Shown: positions 1-12,125, counted from the first letter of the stretch. The stretch: 64,000 nucleotides of DNA from Forficula auricularia (GCA_024734495.1 JALMQS010000303.1:85188-149187), one strand, 5' to 3'. A program made the numbers and translations. The notes: generated from the letters alone by a model not told the origin.

Positions 1-744
1 TTTGGAAATTAATTAGAGTTTGAGGATTCGCAAACAATCATTTTGTCAAAAATTGCTAAAATTCTTAGTTAAGTTTTATAGTGAAGCGTCGGTTATGTGT
101 ACCCATTTAATTTTGCTGCCTCTTGATTAAAAAATCTGTAAAAATTCAGGAAAGTAGCTTTTTGTGTGTACTTTTGAGGGCTGTTATAAAATACGAATTT
201 GAAAAGACAGATAAAATTACTTCCCCTCTTGTATGTTCTTACAAATTATTTCAAATTATAAATTCGATTCCTTTTTATTTTAAATAGCTGTATATTAATA
301 CATTCTATAATCTATACTTTTCCAAAAGTATTTAGGGTGAAAGACCTCTTTTATTTGAATCGTGATCAATATTTCCAGATTGAGGATTGAGAAGAAAGGG
401 TCATGAAGGTTCAATCAGGATTTCTTGTAAACTATTAGAACTAAAATAAGGAAAAACTATTTCTTTTACAATAAAAATTTGATAGTTTAAGTTTATTGAG
501 AGAGACATTTCAATTTACAAATGAAAAATAAAAATTACAAAGGCTCGAACTGCGTTCACCGCATATGGAAATGATCAGTGAATTTATTTTTTATTATAGG
601 ATGCATTGATGCATGATATTATTTTCTTCACTAGTGAATAAAAATATTTTTATAAACAAATAAAATTTGATTAAGTTAGCTATACTATGCGAGTTTTCAC
701 TCAATTTGTCTTGTGGCCAGAAAAGAAATGCTAAAGTTCCTACA
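1..744. other. AT-rich non-coding sequence
   Basis: I see no coding exon, RNA gene or clear repeat here. It lies 3' of kinase exon 2 on the minus strand, so if the gene continues beyond the left edge this is intron 2. Confidence 0.5.
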
Positions 745-882
745 AGGCTATGTAGAAATTTTGAAATTTTCTCTACTCCGGGTCAGATTTTTAGCCGGAT
801 GACTCGAGCCGGATTCGAATCCGGGTCCACTTGGTTAGCAGGCTGGCACGCCAACCCCTAGCCTAACCCGACCCCAAAATTT
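745..882 (-). mobile_element. tRNA-derived SINE (family S1), copy 1
   Basis: Read on the minus strand, it carries a pol III B-box (GGATTCGAATCC) in a tRNA-like head that starts with a GGGGTCGGGTTAGGC block. A GC-rich stretch CGGCTAAAAATCTGACCC follows. The same modules recur at 1984..2142 and 5101..5276. It is non-autonomous and would depend on a LINE reverse transcriptase. The 64-codon frame across it is not a gene. Confidence 0.7.
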
Positions 883-1983
883 TATCTATATGGGAGAAAA
901 TAGACATTTTTAATTAATGAAGGTTTTGGTATTTAATATTTATCTTCAAGAGAAATATTTATTCGACAAGTCGGTTAAATTATTGGAATTTGTTTAGTTG
1001 TTATTTTATCATAAAAAATTAAAAATTATTGTAGTTGATGTTCAAAAATGTTAATCTTCAAAAACATTTTTTTTATTATTATGTTTTGAGGTGTTTAATT
1101 AATGAGTAAAGAGAAATAAAAATGTTTATTATTAGTAAAAACATGTCTTCGAAGGACGCACAGGTCCTGGCTGTCGGATATAAATAAAATTGGCAAAGTA
1201 TCATTTCAATGAATAAATAAATAAATAAAACTATATTTGTAAACTCTCACTTTCGATTTACTTTTAAAAATAAGATATTTAAGAAATATCATTTTCTATT
1301 TATTTTAATTGGGATAATCGATTAATTGTGTTATTGTAAAGCAATTTTATTATTTATTCGGTGTTAAATTGTATCGATCATTTACACGAATATATATATT
1401 TGGGGAGATAAAATCAATTCTATTAGGGATGGTCGATGGGGTTTAATTCATTTGAAACGTTCCCAAACAAAAACCCAAACACGTCGCGCTCAAAAAAAAT
1501 GTCCATCCATCGTTTGTCAGAGGTGATATTGTAAAATATGCAAAGTTTCGATTGATTTTCAGGTTCATTGAAATATAGAATATTGGTGTTGGTGTTTGTT
1601 TGCTCTTCGGGTTGGATGGCTGGTTTGGCTGTCGGCCGCGGAAACTCCTGACAAGCCAGACGCCAGGAAATTAGATACTTTTTGTGCTCTCTTCTCTCTT
1701 CTAAAGGACTGAAATATCTATCTATCTATATTCACTTCACTTTTAATCTACCCTCCCTGTTCCCTGTTCACCAGTGCTAACAGATAAAACACCAACAAAT
1801 GTTTTCTCATGTTAATAAAAATATAGTGTATATTAGAAGTTTACAATTTTGTACAAGATCAAAAAACATACGGCAGAGTGTGAAATTGGTGGAGGATCAA
1901 CAATTTTTCATTTCAATCTAATTAAGATTAATTTATCAAATTAAACATTTTTAAAAATACCTTTTTAATTTTATAATTTTTTT
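883..1983. other. AT-rich intronic sequence
   Basis: No exon or element was recognised. A small GC-richer patch near 1600..1665 (GGATGGCTGGTTTGGCTGTC) stands out from the background but has no identified function. Confidence 0.45.
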
Positions 1984-2142
1984 TATGGCTTTACGGCCTT
2001 TCTAGCCCTCAGCCAATTTACGATACTATCGTTTTAAATTTTGTCTTCTATCTAGGGATCAGATTTTAGCCGGTCGCCGCGAATCCGGGTCCACTTGATT
2101 AGCAGGCTTGTACACTATCCTCTCGGCCAACCCGAACCCCTT
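1984..2142 (-). mobile_element. tRNA-derived SINE (family S1), copy 2
   Basis: This is the same family as 745..882 and 5101..5276 in reverse orientation. The tail module (TTTATGGCTTTACGGCCTTT) is retained and matches the plus-strand copy at 5101..5276 when complemented. The B-box is degraded. Confidence 0.65.
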
Positions 2143-2235
2143 TATAATGATTATTATTTAAAAAAAAAATATTTTCTAGAAATTTTAACTTTTATATAGG
2201 CTATAATGAAAGGCAGTCCATACATTATTTACTTT

Positions 2236-2293
2236 TATTCAATTTCCGACGTTTCGGAGACGTTTTTCTCTCCTTCTTCAGAGAATTGAATAG
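2236..2293 (-). ncRNA. Hammerhead ribozyme-like motif, family F1
   Basis: On the minus strand, CTGAAGA (2281..2275) is followed by one extra A. Helix II is GGAGA with TCTCC, then GAAAC and GTC, giving a predicted cut after the C opposite g2248. Helix I is formed by the flanks: CAATTCT upstream against GGAAATTG downstream, with one bulge. The core agrees with the known hammerhead consensus (CUGANGA, GAAA, UH). The extra nucleotide and the two-base helix III are departures from it. Confidence 0.55.
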
Positions 2294-2314
2294 TTGTACT
2301 CACCGATCAATAAC

Positions 2315-2372
2315 TATTTAATACCCTGAAGAAGGAGAGAAAAAAAATTTCCGAAACGTCGGAAATTGAATA
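2315..2372 (+). ncRNA. Hammerhead ribozyme-like motif, family F1 (weaker helix II)
   Basis: CTGAAGA at 2326..2332, extra A at 2333, then helix II beginning GGA and closing on TCC, then GAAAC and GTC (2358..2360). Helix I is weaker than in the opposite arm (CC with GG, then mismatches). The core is intact but activity is less likely than for the 12.4-kb copy. Confidence 0.4.
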
Positions 2373-2507
2373 AAAGTAAATAATTTATGGACTGCCTTTC
2401 ATTATAACTTACTAATTTCGCTTGCCAGTCCGTCTTTCTAAGAAAATAAATAAAATTAACTTTTATATTTTGAAAATACTGCATTCTAAAAGAAAAGAAA
2501 AATGTAG

Positions 2508-2590
2508 CCAACTAGATTCGAACCCATAAATAATCGTACCTCAATTGTGGACGATTTATCTATGCATCTGTTAGATAAAATCTTGATAAA
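2508..2590 (-). repeat. tRNA-like SINE head remnant
   Basis: The minus strand has a B-box-like GGGTTCGAATCT preceded by a tRNA-sized stretch. It lacks a recognisable acceptor stem or CCA-compatible end, so I read it as a decayed SINE head and not a functional tRNA. Confidence 0.4.
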
Positions 2591-2599
2591 TTTAACCCA

Positions 2600-4620
2600 T
2601 AAGGCATTAGAATTTATAAAGAGATCATGAATGAAATTCTAGATGATTTTTTTTTTCAAAATTTTAAGAAATTTCCTAAAAATAAATAGGTTCAAGAATC
2701 TTACAAAATTGTCAACTTTACCGTTTATTAAATTAATTCATTTTAAAAATTCATTCTTATTTTATAAAACTAGGTGAAATCTTTACAAAAATAATCCACA
2801 TTACTGGATAAAAAAACAATAATTATCAATCATCGACTTTCTTTGACTTTCTCCAAAATAATTATATTAAATTTGTAATACTACATTTAGTGATTTTGAG
2901 TAAAATGAACCTATAACTTGTAAATTTCAAATCTGTATCTTATATAATGCATTGAGCATGCGTACTTTGAAATTCCTCATTAGAATTCGCAAGTGCGCAT
3001 ACTCAGATCGGTTCGAGAGTACAAAAGAAAGTTTGTAGGGGAAATATAAGTAATTTAAGGATATAAAATTTCAATTAATTAATTATTTTTAGTTTTTATC
3101 TCGATTAATTAATCTGTTTATGAAGTCACTTAAGTAAATAAATATCATAGGTATCAAATTAACGCTATACAGCAGAACTTTTTTTTTTTATAAATATTTA
3201 CAAATATAATATAGAAAATGAACAAATAAATAAACAATATGTGGGAATATAGGGATATATACAACATATTATTCTTTTATCTTAATACAGATAAGTAATA
3301 TCAGCATATTTGTTTATATGAAAATTAGAAATTAATATCTTAAGAGGTTTTACTTTCCAAAAAATTTTCTGCTTTTTTTATAGATTAGATATAATACATA
3401 TTATTTGTTATTATCTAGTCTAGAAAGAAACTATTTTGTCATAATTCAATCTCTCAGAAATATCAGCCATCCTTGGGGGTGAAATTTGAATTAAATTTAA
3501 TCAATTCGTTGAATTCGTTTGTTTTTCAGGGACTTCAAACTTTTTTCTCTTACTGAGGATTTCTATAATCTTATAAAATATACAATTGTTCAAAAGCAAG
3601 ATTCAGAAATTTTCTCGATCAGAACTAATCCCTGAATATTCCATCTCTTTTTCGATCCATAATAAAGTGGTTATTCGTAGACCAGGTTGTCTTCAAAAAT
3701 TTCTGAATTGCACAATGCAATATTGATGATACAAGTCAACTTGCATCCAAAATAGACAATGCATAAAAAATTTTAGTCAGTCCTAGTTTGTCTATTTGGT
3801 AGAATTAAGTAAAAAATGCATCGATATTGCATTGTGGAATTTAGTCTTTTATCCTAATATATAGATTGGCATTATTTACATGGGAACTGGCAAGGTCGTC
3901 TACCCTTAAGGGGTTGAGCCGTCGCGCCGGCGGCATAATTTGAAGATTACAACTCACATTCCTTTACTCGTACAACATGAAACAATATCTACAATTTACA
4001 AAACCACCCTTCAAACCGTTTTATGAGCGAATGTATATAAAATAAAATATTACATTCACTTGTGTAATTTACTAAAGACCATATTCAATGCTTTGGAGGT
4101 TGAGCTGTTCAAAAATCTCATTAAAATACACGACGTTTCGATATGTATTTCTGGAGTCGTTTTTAATTGTGGGAAACATCTATTGATAAAGTGAGTGCTT
4201 TTTCAAATTTTCCAATTTGCTGTTATGCTAATAAGTGCTAATTTGTAAATTCGAAAAAGCTCTCATAATCTCACTAGATTTTTCCCACATACTTGAAAAC
4301 CACTCCAGAAAGGCGTTGAAAGGTCGTGTATTCTCGGGAGATTCTCATTAAAAATTTATGTGATTTTAGCAGAGATCTTTCTTTTTTTATATGCTTTATA
4401 TTAGCTTCACCTGTAGCTATGTATGTATGTATGTAAGTATGATTAATAATGTGACTTTTTATTCTGTTAAATTCCGCAAAAATTTCTCTTTAAAAATAAT
4501 TGTTTACCTACTCAATTTAAATGAAATTATTTAAAAATAAATACATTTAATTCTGTTAAATTCCGCAAACTTTTCTCTATAAAAATAATTAAGACTAAAA
4601 AGTAAAAAAATAAATTATAT
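2600..4620. other. AT-rich intronic sequence with two weak inverted-repeat relics
   Basis: No exon seen. At 3703..3730 and 3817..3841 there is an inverted pair around ATTGCACAATGCAATAT. At 4118..4345 an imperfect inverted pair carries CGACGTTTCG and TCCAGAAA modules that resemble the 3' half of the F1 hammerhead motif without the CTGANGA half. A GC-rich patch at 3885..3935 is unexplained. Confidence 0.4.
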
Positions 4621-4622
4621 TT

Positions 4623-4797
4623 TTAAAAAACCAAAAAAACATGCTTCTAAAAAGTCAAAATAATATAATATGTGTATTTAATCAAAAAGCGTGGGACACT
4701 TTAAAGGTTTCTGTGCCGCACACTTTTTGATTAAGTACATATTACATTATTTTGTACTTTTTAGAAGCATGTTTTTTAGTTTTTTAAACTATAATTA
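4623..4797. repeat. Hairpin (long inverted repeat)
   Basis: Two arms of about 75 bp, starting AAAACATGCTTCTAAAAAGT and its complement, flank a short loop near 4698..4716. No coding capacity. It is probably a MITE or foldback relic. No target duplication could be assigned. Confidence 0.6.
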
Positions 4798-5100
4798 ATT
4801 TTTTAACATATTCAAACATATATTTATACAATTTTTATCTAAGTTTAGGTTTCTTATGATATTTTCGATAAGTATTTATTTATTTTTTTTATTTTATTTT
4901 TTCCCTTGGCATCGGGTTTCGATAAGTAAGTATATTTATAAAAAGTAAATGATAATTTACTTGAAAAAACAATCAAATTCAAAAGTATATTAAATTTTTT
5001 TAAGCTTTTCAAAAAAGTCCATATTTTTCAATGGATATTTTGAAAAAAAAAAATTAAGAATTTTTCCCCCAAATGTTTAAAAATTAATTTAAACTTTTAG

Positions 5101-5276
5101 GGGGGGTCTGATAGGCTAGGCGGTAGCGTATCATCCTGCTAACCAGGTGGACCCGGGTTCGAATCCGACTCGAGGCATCCGGCTAAAATCTGACCCCCGG
5201 GGTAGAGACAAATTTGAATAAAATAAATAGTACCCTAAATGGCTTATGGCTAGAAAGACCTAAAAGCCACAAAAAA
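5101..5276 (+). mobile_element. tRNA-derived SINE (family S1), copy 3, best preserved
   Basis: It starts GGGGGGTCTGATAGGC, with an A-box-like TAGGCTAGGCGG near 5113 and a perfect B-box GGTTCGAATCC at 5156..5166. The S1 body follows (GGCTAAAATCTGACCCCC) and it ends in a run of A after 5267. This order, tRNA head then body then A-tail, fixes the orientation of the family. Confidence 0.8.
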
Positions 5277-6510
5277 AAAAATTAAACTTTTCAATTAATT
5301 TTATTTACTTATATAATAATGCAAGTTAAATTTTATATATATATAGGAGTTATTATACATAACCATGAACTAAATATTTTTCTATTTATAACACTCAAAT
5401 ACATAGAATAACAGGTTAATCGGAACTAAAGCACTTTGTCCTAATATAGTGGCTGGCCTAATTTACTAGAATCTAGAATTAGTACTTATTATTTGATAAA
5501 ATAATAATAAATTATATGTAGATGTATTGTAATCTTTTATAGAAATACGTATTATATATAAAAAAAAAACTTTGAGAAAGCAAAATACTTTTTGTTATTT
5601 AAAATAATCTTATTGTTATCCTCTTTGTTACATATCTTATTTTCATTTAAATAAATATAGTGATTAATTCTTATCACGACTGAAGAATTAATATGTGTAT
5701 AGTTGAAGGGAAATTTATCAAAATTTGTTGACCAAGTTATCAGTCGAGTTTGACGCATCTTGCTTTCGAAAATTGTTACAAATAATAAATAAATGAAAAT
5801 AAAATGAATTAAAAGAGAAAAACCAATGAGTCTTTGCAATATTTGAGCAGAATGTTGGAGTAAAACACACGTGTTGTTATTCTCAGATGTCCCTCAAGAT
5901 CTTTTGGCCAACGACACGATTTTGAAAAGGTTAAAGGTTCTTTACACATTTTTTTTAAAGAGGCAAAAAAAAGAATAACAAACATCAATTATTATTGATC
6001 ATTGAATAAAGAACATTGATAAAATTTGTTATTATAATAGGGAATTGCATTTATCAATCGAAAGGAATTAATTAACTGTCATACTTCGAATTCAATTGAA
6101 TATGTTTATTTTGCATTTTATGAAAAACAGTATAAAAGTGAAACTCGTGTATTATAGATGTTAATCAAGATATTTATTAATATTATGAGATGAAAAATAA
6201 TAAAAACCTAGGAAAGAAAATTTTATCCTTTACAATTTCGAGATATTTTTGCACTTTCACTGGAAGTATTTACGATGGCCTCAAAAATTAAATTCGAGTT
6301 TTTGCGAACATGAAATCCATATAAGACCATTTTCAACTAAGGATTGCTTTTCTATTGGTCCTGAAAACTATATCCAAAGGATGAGAAATCTGGGACCAAA
6401 GTTGGATCTCGAAAGATGTGATTTTTGATTTAATTCTTTTACCGGAATTACCTAAGCCATTTATTTGAACTTCACCATTTTATAGAAAAAAACCTTTAAC
6501 GATTTTCATT
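5277..6510. other. AT-rich intronic sequence
   Basis: No exon, RNA gene or recognised repeat. The minus-strand frame at 5552..5839 has AT-driven composition and no domain. Confidence 0.45.
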
Positions 6511-6516
6511 GATAAA

Positions 6517-7092
6517 GAGGAACAAAGTGGTTGTCCTCTGCTTGATGCAAATAAACATACACACATATATATATCTGTATATATATTATTTATTTGTTTG
6601 AGACTATAGTTTCGAAGACTTGGCCTTCATCATCAGTCTTTTTTAATTATAAATATTATTTTTCATGGGGTCAGTATCGTATGGATATTGAAATTTTTTT
6701 TGATCTTTACTTAGCGGTCAGTATCGTATGGATATTGAAATTTTTTTGATCTTTACTTTAGCTGAGTCAGTTGAAATTAAAATTCAAATTGATTGCTGAG
6801 AGCCTGTTAAAATTAAAATCAAATTGATTTTAATTTTCCCTGGCTCTCTGCTAAGTAAAGATCAAAAAAAATTTCAATATCCATACGATACTGACCTCAT
6901 GAAAAATAATATTTATAATTAAAGGGCCAAGTCTTCGAAACTATTGTCTCAAACAAATAAATAATATATATATACACAGATATATCATCTCGATATATAT
7001 GTGTATGTTTATTTGCATCAAGCAGAGGTCAACCCTTGTTTCTCTTTCTGAATCAACAACTCTGCTACTCTCGGCAAATTAAAAACTTTTCG
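6517..7092. mobile_element. F2 inverted-repeat element, copy a
   Basis: Arms read GTTGTCCTCTGCTTGATGC ... and its complement, with the common F2 end CTGCTACTCTCGGCAAA at the right edge. Inside, TCGTATGGATATTGAAA is present in direct and inverted copies. The left arm carries a hammerhead-like motif on the minus strand (6598..6645). The matching site in the right arm (near 6910..6950) has lost the CTGATGA half. Confidence 0.65.
6598..6645 (-). ncRNA. Hammerhead ribozyme-like motif, family F2
   Basis: On the minus strand: CTGATGA (6636..6630), extra T, helix II GAAGGC with GTCTTC around a CAA loop (one G-U pair), GAAAC, TATA, then GTC. The predicted cut follows the C opposite g6602. ACTATAGT is palindromic, so helix III could be 2 bp with a TATA loop within one molecule or 8 bp between two molecules. 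Helix I is short (GA with TC) before an A-rich internal loop. Confidence 0.5.
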
Positions 7093-7094
7093 AT

Positions 7095-7794
7095 TTTCTT
7101 TGAATTCAATGGGTATCTTTAAATTTTGACTCCCCTTTACTGACTTATTGTCCTCTGAAAATGATGTTTTAAAAAAATTTGAGTTATGACTAAAGCATCG
7201 TGAAAAATCCTCACTAGCATAATAACACAATTTTCTCTCTCAATTTTTATTTTAACTACGGGTTGCTTTTGTCGCCCATCTTGTTTTTGAGCCCCCTATT
7301 CCTATTCGACCACACGGCCCCTCGCTGCCAAACCGTTTCCAAATATAATGTCTACCCTCTGTTTTATATGTATAAATTAATAAAATCAAACTCGATGAAC
7401 AGATCAATAATTTGAGTAAAATCTATCTATCAACGTGATTCAGGAATAAAGCCGAAACGTATGTATCTTCAAAATATATATCTGTCGGAAACTTGATTTT
7501 TTTTTTTTATAAATCCTAGAAACTCACAGATTGAGAGTTCGAACCCCAATTAAACTAATATATGACTATATACTTTCAAATTAATAATACTAGTCATCAT
7601 CAAATTAGAAGCGTTGAACAATTTAGGTCGACGTTCCTTTGTTATAATTTATAATATATGCTCCCTCCTCCAATCACTTATTTTTCTGTGATTACCAGAC
7701 AACAGAACCTCAGGAACTTTATATCTACAGGTATATAGATATTATTTTTTTTACTTTCACATTTATATTCTAAAGAATATAATGCGAAGTACTA
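7095..7794. other. Intronic sequence without recognised features
   Basis: A B-box-like GAGTTCGAACCCC at about 7537..7549 hints at another decayed SINE. GC-richer patch 7260..7345 is unexplained. No exon seen. Confidence 0.4.
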
Positions 7795-8260
7795 TTGCGA
7801 TTGCCTGTCTGGGGCCTGACATTTTGAGAGCTTCTATCTCAGAGATGAAAAAAGCTAATTTCATTTTGTATTTTTAGGTGGAAGGAATCGAAGCCCTTAA
7901 TAGTTGGAAACCGGATTTAGGACATAAAACCGGATATTGTGGTCCCCAGAGACCAACATTCTATTGACCATTGCGTTCCTATGTATGTACCCTCTTGCGT
8001 CTCGCATCCAAAAGTCTCAGAGCTAGGAAATTCGAAACTTAAGCTTGATATATTCTAGAAGGAGTACAGCAAGCTTTTGGTTGAAATCGGAACACCGGAA
8101 GTTGACATTTACCTATATGAAAGATTTTTTGTTTTTTTGATTTTCCTAAAAACGGCACTAACGATTTTTTTAAAATTGGCGTACTTATCAAAGGTCACGA
8201 GTAAATTTTAATCCGATAGAAATAAAGGAAGGGGCTGTAAATTAGGAGTGTCGCGATGAT
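7795..8260. repeat. Dispersed repeat family G, long copy
   Basis: It shares GACATTT/ACCGGAAGTTGA, AAACGGCNCTAACGATTT and TTTTAATCCGAT-GAAATAAAGGAAGG modules with 14268..14800, and the terminal part with 58325..58450. No coding frame remains. The class is uncertain; it could be the 3' part of a LINE or a non-autonomous DNA element. Confidence 0.55.
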
Positions 8261-8309
8261 TTCAAATAAGCGAGAATCTGAAAGTCGTGTGGTGACCATA
8301 CCAGTTGAT

Positions 8310-9048
8310 ATTTCATCTGTTATTTCTCATGGATTCAAATTGATTGATGCTTTTTTCTTACTATTACAATAAAACGAAAGAATTCAATCGGAAATTTGAA
8401 CCCATGAGAAATAACAAAATAAATATTTTTAATAAAAGCCGGATGATTAAAATCGAACCTTCGAAACCATAGTTTAACAAATAAACACATATTAATATTC
8501 GTTATGTAGGGTGTTTCAGGAGGAATAATAAATATTTTAGGAGGTGGTAGTATAGATGAATTGCAATAAATAATGCCATATAACATGTGTCCAATTTTTA
8601 TTGAGTACAGAGATACAGCTGTTAGTATGTAACCCAATATCGGTATACTCAGCAGGTGTAAATATGTGCGGCATGTTTACACGCTACAGTACAGTAGACT
8701 TGGCCAACAAATCACAACTTCAATGTAAACTAAAGCACAACTTCACAACTTGAACATCAACACTCTACTGCTGCCATTCGATAAATTAAATACTCCCATA
8801 GCAACCGATGTACCAACAAACGACACAAAACGATAATGCATTGGACACAGCTGTATCTCTGTACTCAACATAAATTGGACTCATGTTATATGGCTTTTAT
8901 TAGAATTTGTCTATACTACTACCTCCTAAAATATTTACTATTCCTTCTGAAACACCCTGTATAGATGTATTGTATATGTTTATCGTTCAGAGGACAACCT
9001 CATTGATTTCTCTTTAATAATCAACAATTCCGCTATTCTCGGCAAATT
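8310..9048. mobile_element. F2 inverted-repeat element, copy b, interrupted
   Basis: F2 modules are present on both sides (CTCATGGATTCAAATTGATT at left; GAGGACAACCTCATTGATTT and CTATTCTCGGCAAA at right). The mariner-like element 8503..8962 is inserted in it. The hammerhead-like site near 8445..8475 is broken (CCGGATGATTAAAATCGAACC). Confidence 0.55.
8503..8962. mobile_element. Non-autonomous mariner-like element with ~100-bp inverted repeats
   Basis: The ends read AGGGTGTTTCAGGAGGAATA and, at the right, TATTCCTTCTGAAACACCCT, with TA dinucleotides next to them. The inner arms (GTACAGAGATACAGCTGT) also pair. An AGGGTGTTTC terminus beside TA is common in Tc1/mariner-type insect elements; the assignment is by motif only. 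There is no transposase. Confidence 0.55.
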
Positions 9049-9227
9049 CTTTATTCAAATTTCAATTTTGAACTGATAATTTATTTTAATTATTTTTTTT
9101 AATAAAATTTGTATGATTATTTAATAATTGTTAATGTTAATATTTGTTGATATGAGTATAAGTGTATAAATGTGTGTGAGCTAGTTTATTTGAACATCAT
9201 TAATGATGTTCTAACTTGAGTGGATTT

Positions 9228-9765
9228 TTCTTAACCAACTTGGACAACTACATCAAGTGTGTTGCTTGTTGGCTGACTATCATCCAGGATAGATAGACAT
9301 ATAGACACCGTTCGTCCAGGAGTTAACTGTTTCTCTTCTACTTGTCTTTTTTGCTGAGGGGGGACGAGCATTTCCCCTTCTCCTTCGGGGATATTAACGA
9401 AATAACTTTCATAGGATAATGGAACAAATTCTTTGCGGCCTCTAAAATGGACAAATCGTTTGCAAGAAGAGAAGCGGCTCTCGATCACGTGACGGGGAAT
9501 AAATATCCTTGGATTTCCAAATCGTTAGCCATTTAGAAGAAATTCAAACAATATTTTGGCTGGTGGATATTAGGCCTAATGCCAGGTCAATGTCTCAAGA
9601 GCTGAGCAGCCAACAGCAAGCACGAAAACAGAAAGCAGAGCTGCTTTGCTTTGCTATCTGGTTAGCTATCGCACCAAGCCAAGCAACCCAACACACGAAT
9701 CCAATGTGTTTTTGTCATTTTTTTGTTCTTTTTATGTTCGAAAAATATGTTTATCATTTTTAAGA
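9228..9765. other. Unique GC-richer island of unknown function
   Basis: This stands well above the local AT background and has no repeat match in the window. It carries a CACGTG E-box in ATCACGTGAC near 9484..9493. Two overlapping frames on opposite strands (minus 9231..9488 and plus 9509..9763) show no recognisable domain and no convincing splice sites. It may be a conserved non-coding element or an unrecognised exon. Confidence 0.35.
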
Positions 9766-9957
9766 TATATTTCAAAACAATATTAATTTCGTAATCAAAA
9801 TAGAAAAAAAATTAATGAAAGTAAACAATTAAACAATAAATAAATTTGTTTTGCTAAAATGTGTATGTATGTCAAGTTTTTAAAAATATATACAGGGTTC
9901 TACACAAATCACTTACAATTTTTTTTTTTTTTTTTTTTAATAAAAAATAAAACCCTT

Positions 9958-11080
9958 TTTATAAAGAGAAATCAATGTTGTCAAAGTTGTCCTCCGCTTG
10001 ATACAAATAAACATATATATAAAGAATATATAACTAAAAAATGTTTCACCAAGTACCAACACCAAATTCCTTAAAAACTATTAAAAAATTATTTGTTAGA
10101 GACTATATTTTTGAAGGTTTTACCTCCATCATCAGTCTTTTTAATTAAAAATATTTTATTTGTTATTTCTCATGGGTTTAAGGACGTTCCCTAATAAATC
10201 GATTTTCTTGCAATTCTTTTAAAATTTTGAATACACATATTTTTAAGGGTCGTTTATACGTAGAAATGTTTTTCAATAATCCTTGCGGCACTACATTTGT
10301 AAACATTGACCATTGATATTTGCATATTTAACACGCGAACTCTATCCCGATTGATGTTAAAGCGACTGTTTCATTAAATAACAATCGTAATTTTCTTGCA
10401 ATTATTTTGAAAAACTGAGAATCATTAACTGAAGATATAACAAATATTTGTCCGTTAAAATAATTGTATCAAGCGGTATTCGTTTTGTCTGAAAAATGTT
10501 AAAACTTAGGTACTTTTGATGGTTTTCTTTTTCTTTCTCATGGCACGGCAAGTGAGAGATGGCGACTTGGCAACGTCGCCCTAAAATCACTCAATTTTTC
10601 CATATCTAAAAATCTTCTGCAGCTGGTGCATTTGAGATTTTTTGCTAATTCTCTCAACCTAACTACACTGTTCTCATCTGGAATTTCGCATTGATCTGTT
10701 TCATGAAAGGTTTTTTTTTTATTCTTTGTCTTTTAGCGTTCGTAAGAATTCAATGTTGCCAGATCCGAGAAACGACGCAGTGAAAATATTTTTGCCTTTC
10801 TGCGCATGTGAGAGTAGGGGAAAGAGCGAACTGTTTCTGAGCTATATTAGGGAACGTCCTTAAATACAATAACATTTAGATAAATTCGTTAGTCCTTTAG
10901 AAATAACAGATAAAATATTTATAATTAAAATGACTGATGATGAAAAATCAAACCTTTGAAACTAGTATCTACCAAATAAATTACCCAATATATTGTATAT
11001 GTTTATTTATATCAAGCAGAGGAAAATTTCATAGATTTCTCTTTATGAACCAACAACTCTGCTACTCTCGGTAAAACAAA
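9958..11080. mobile_element. F2 inverted-repeat element, copy c, split by a TTAA-flanked element
   Basis: Left part 9958..10177 (GAGAAATCAATGTTGTC ... CTCATGGG) and right part 10864..11080 (ACTGATGATGAAAAATC ... CTGCTACTCTCGGTAAA) are the two arms of one F2 element separated by 10182..10859. Both hammerhead-like sites are decayed (helix II no longer pairs). Confidence 0.6.
10182..10859. mobile_element. 678-bp TTAA-flanked inverted-repeat element
   Basis: Terminal inverted repeat GGACGTTCCCTAATA, with TTAA immediately outside on both sides (10178..10181 and 10860..10863). A TTAA target duplication is the hallmark of piggyBac-type transposition; the terminal sequence itself is not a piggyBac end I recognise. 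The interior has no transposase, and TTTCTTGCAATT occurs twice. The minus frame 10402..10590 inside it is not a gene. Confidence 0.65.
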
Positions 11081-11084
11081 TATT

Positions 11085-12125
11085 TTGAATCTTGGAGAAA
11101 TTAATTGATCCAGGTGTGAGAAATTTTAAAAATTATGGGAAGCGCTCTTTTTTCCTACTTATTTATTTATTAATTTTTTATAATATATTACAGTGAAAAT
11201 ACTTTCTCTTTTTAAATTTTATGTCCTATAGTTTACAAATTAGTTTTTAAATGGGGCCTATAACTATTTTAATTAGCTATAATTTTTTATACTAAAAAAT
11301 ATATATAATATAATAGAATTTTCTGTCTGACCGATTTATGTAGCGCATTTTACAACAAAATAATATACTCGTTTCTAAAAAAAAAAAAATATTTTCATTT
11401 TTTTTTATTTTTATTTAAAAGGTTATTTAATTTGAATTAAGGCTATCCCTGCATTATCATTCTCATAGTAAATCACTCTTAATACTAGTTTAACCCATCT
11501 CTAATCGCCTACATTTTCCTGAGTCTATCTCATGCCAATTCTAGCCCTATATATTTATATGGTATAAATAATTTCAAAATTCTTAACGAAACAGTAAATG
11601 TTTTTTGTTTATAAAAGGTCGAATTCCAAGATCGAAATGAATAAATAAAACGTGAAAGTTAACTTAGTAAGTATAAATTGAGCCTGGTCTTTGTCCATTT
11701 TGTGGCACACAATCAGAACGGAACAAAAATCTACAAACGAACAAATAACATGGGGATTATTTCTCTCTCTAGCTGGTTAAATAAAATCCACCCTTGTCTC
11801 ATCTACCCTCACACTTCTATAATCGATAAAGTTCCTGGGAGGGTGGATGGGGTGCGGTGGGAGGGGGGGGCAACAACACTTTTTACTTAGAACGAAAATC
11901 AAAAGAGATATTTTCATCAAGTAAATCATATGTATATAGATATATTAATTTACTTTTAGCTTTTATAATATTATATTCGAAAAATAAAAAATATAAGTTT
12001 TGTTAACGTTAAATATGTATAAAATTATATTTCATTTAAACATGAAGGATATTTTTTTAAAAGGTCCATTGAATTATTATATTTTGGAAATGAGAAAATC
12101 AATCAAGAATAAAAATTAAATAAGG
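11085..12125. other. AT-rich intronic sequence
   Basis: No exon seen. A pyrimidine/GC patch at 11755..11885, including a G-rich run near 11860..11870, coincides with a short plus-strand frame that has no domain. Confidence 0.4.

Larger units (their letters stand above)
2203..2406. mobile_element. F1 inverted-repeat element, copy a, with a hammerhead-like motif in each arm
   Basis: The two arms are near-perfect inverted repeats starting TATAATGAAAGGCAGTCCA. Each arm carries the CTGAAGA ... CCGAAACGTCGG motif, on opposite strands (minus at 2236..2293, plus at 2315..2372). The GGCAGTCC end is shared with the copies at 12138, 21003 and 38577. No protein is encoded, so mobilisation would need a partner element. 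Confidence 0.7.

Noticed and set aside
5101..5200. Functional tRNA gene
   Set aside because: A- and B-boxes are present but acceptor and anticodon stems do not close; repeated copies with a body and A-tail make it a SINE.
9231..9488. 85-codon minus-strand frame as a coding exon
   Set aside because: No ATG start, no convincing acceptor or donor and no recognisable domain.
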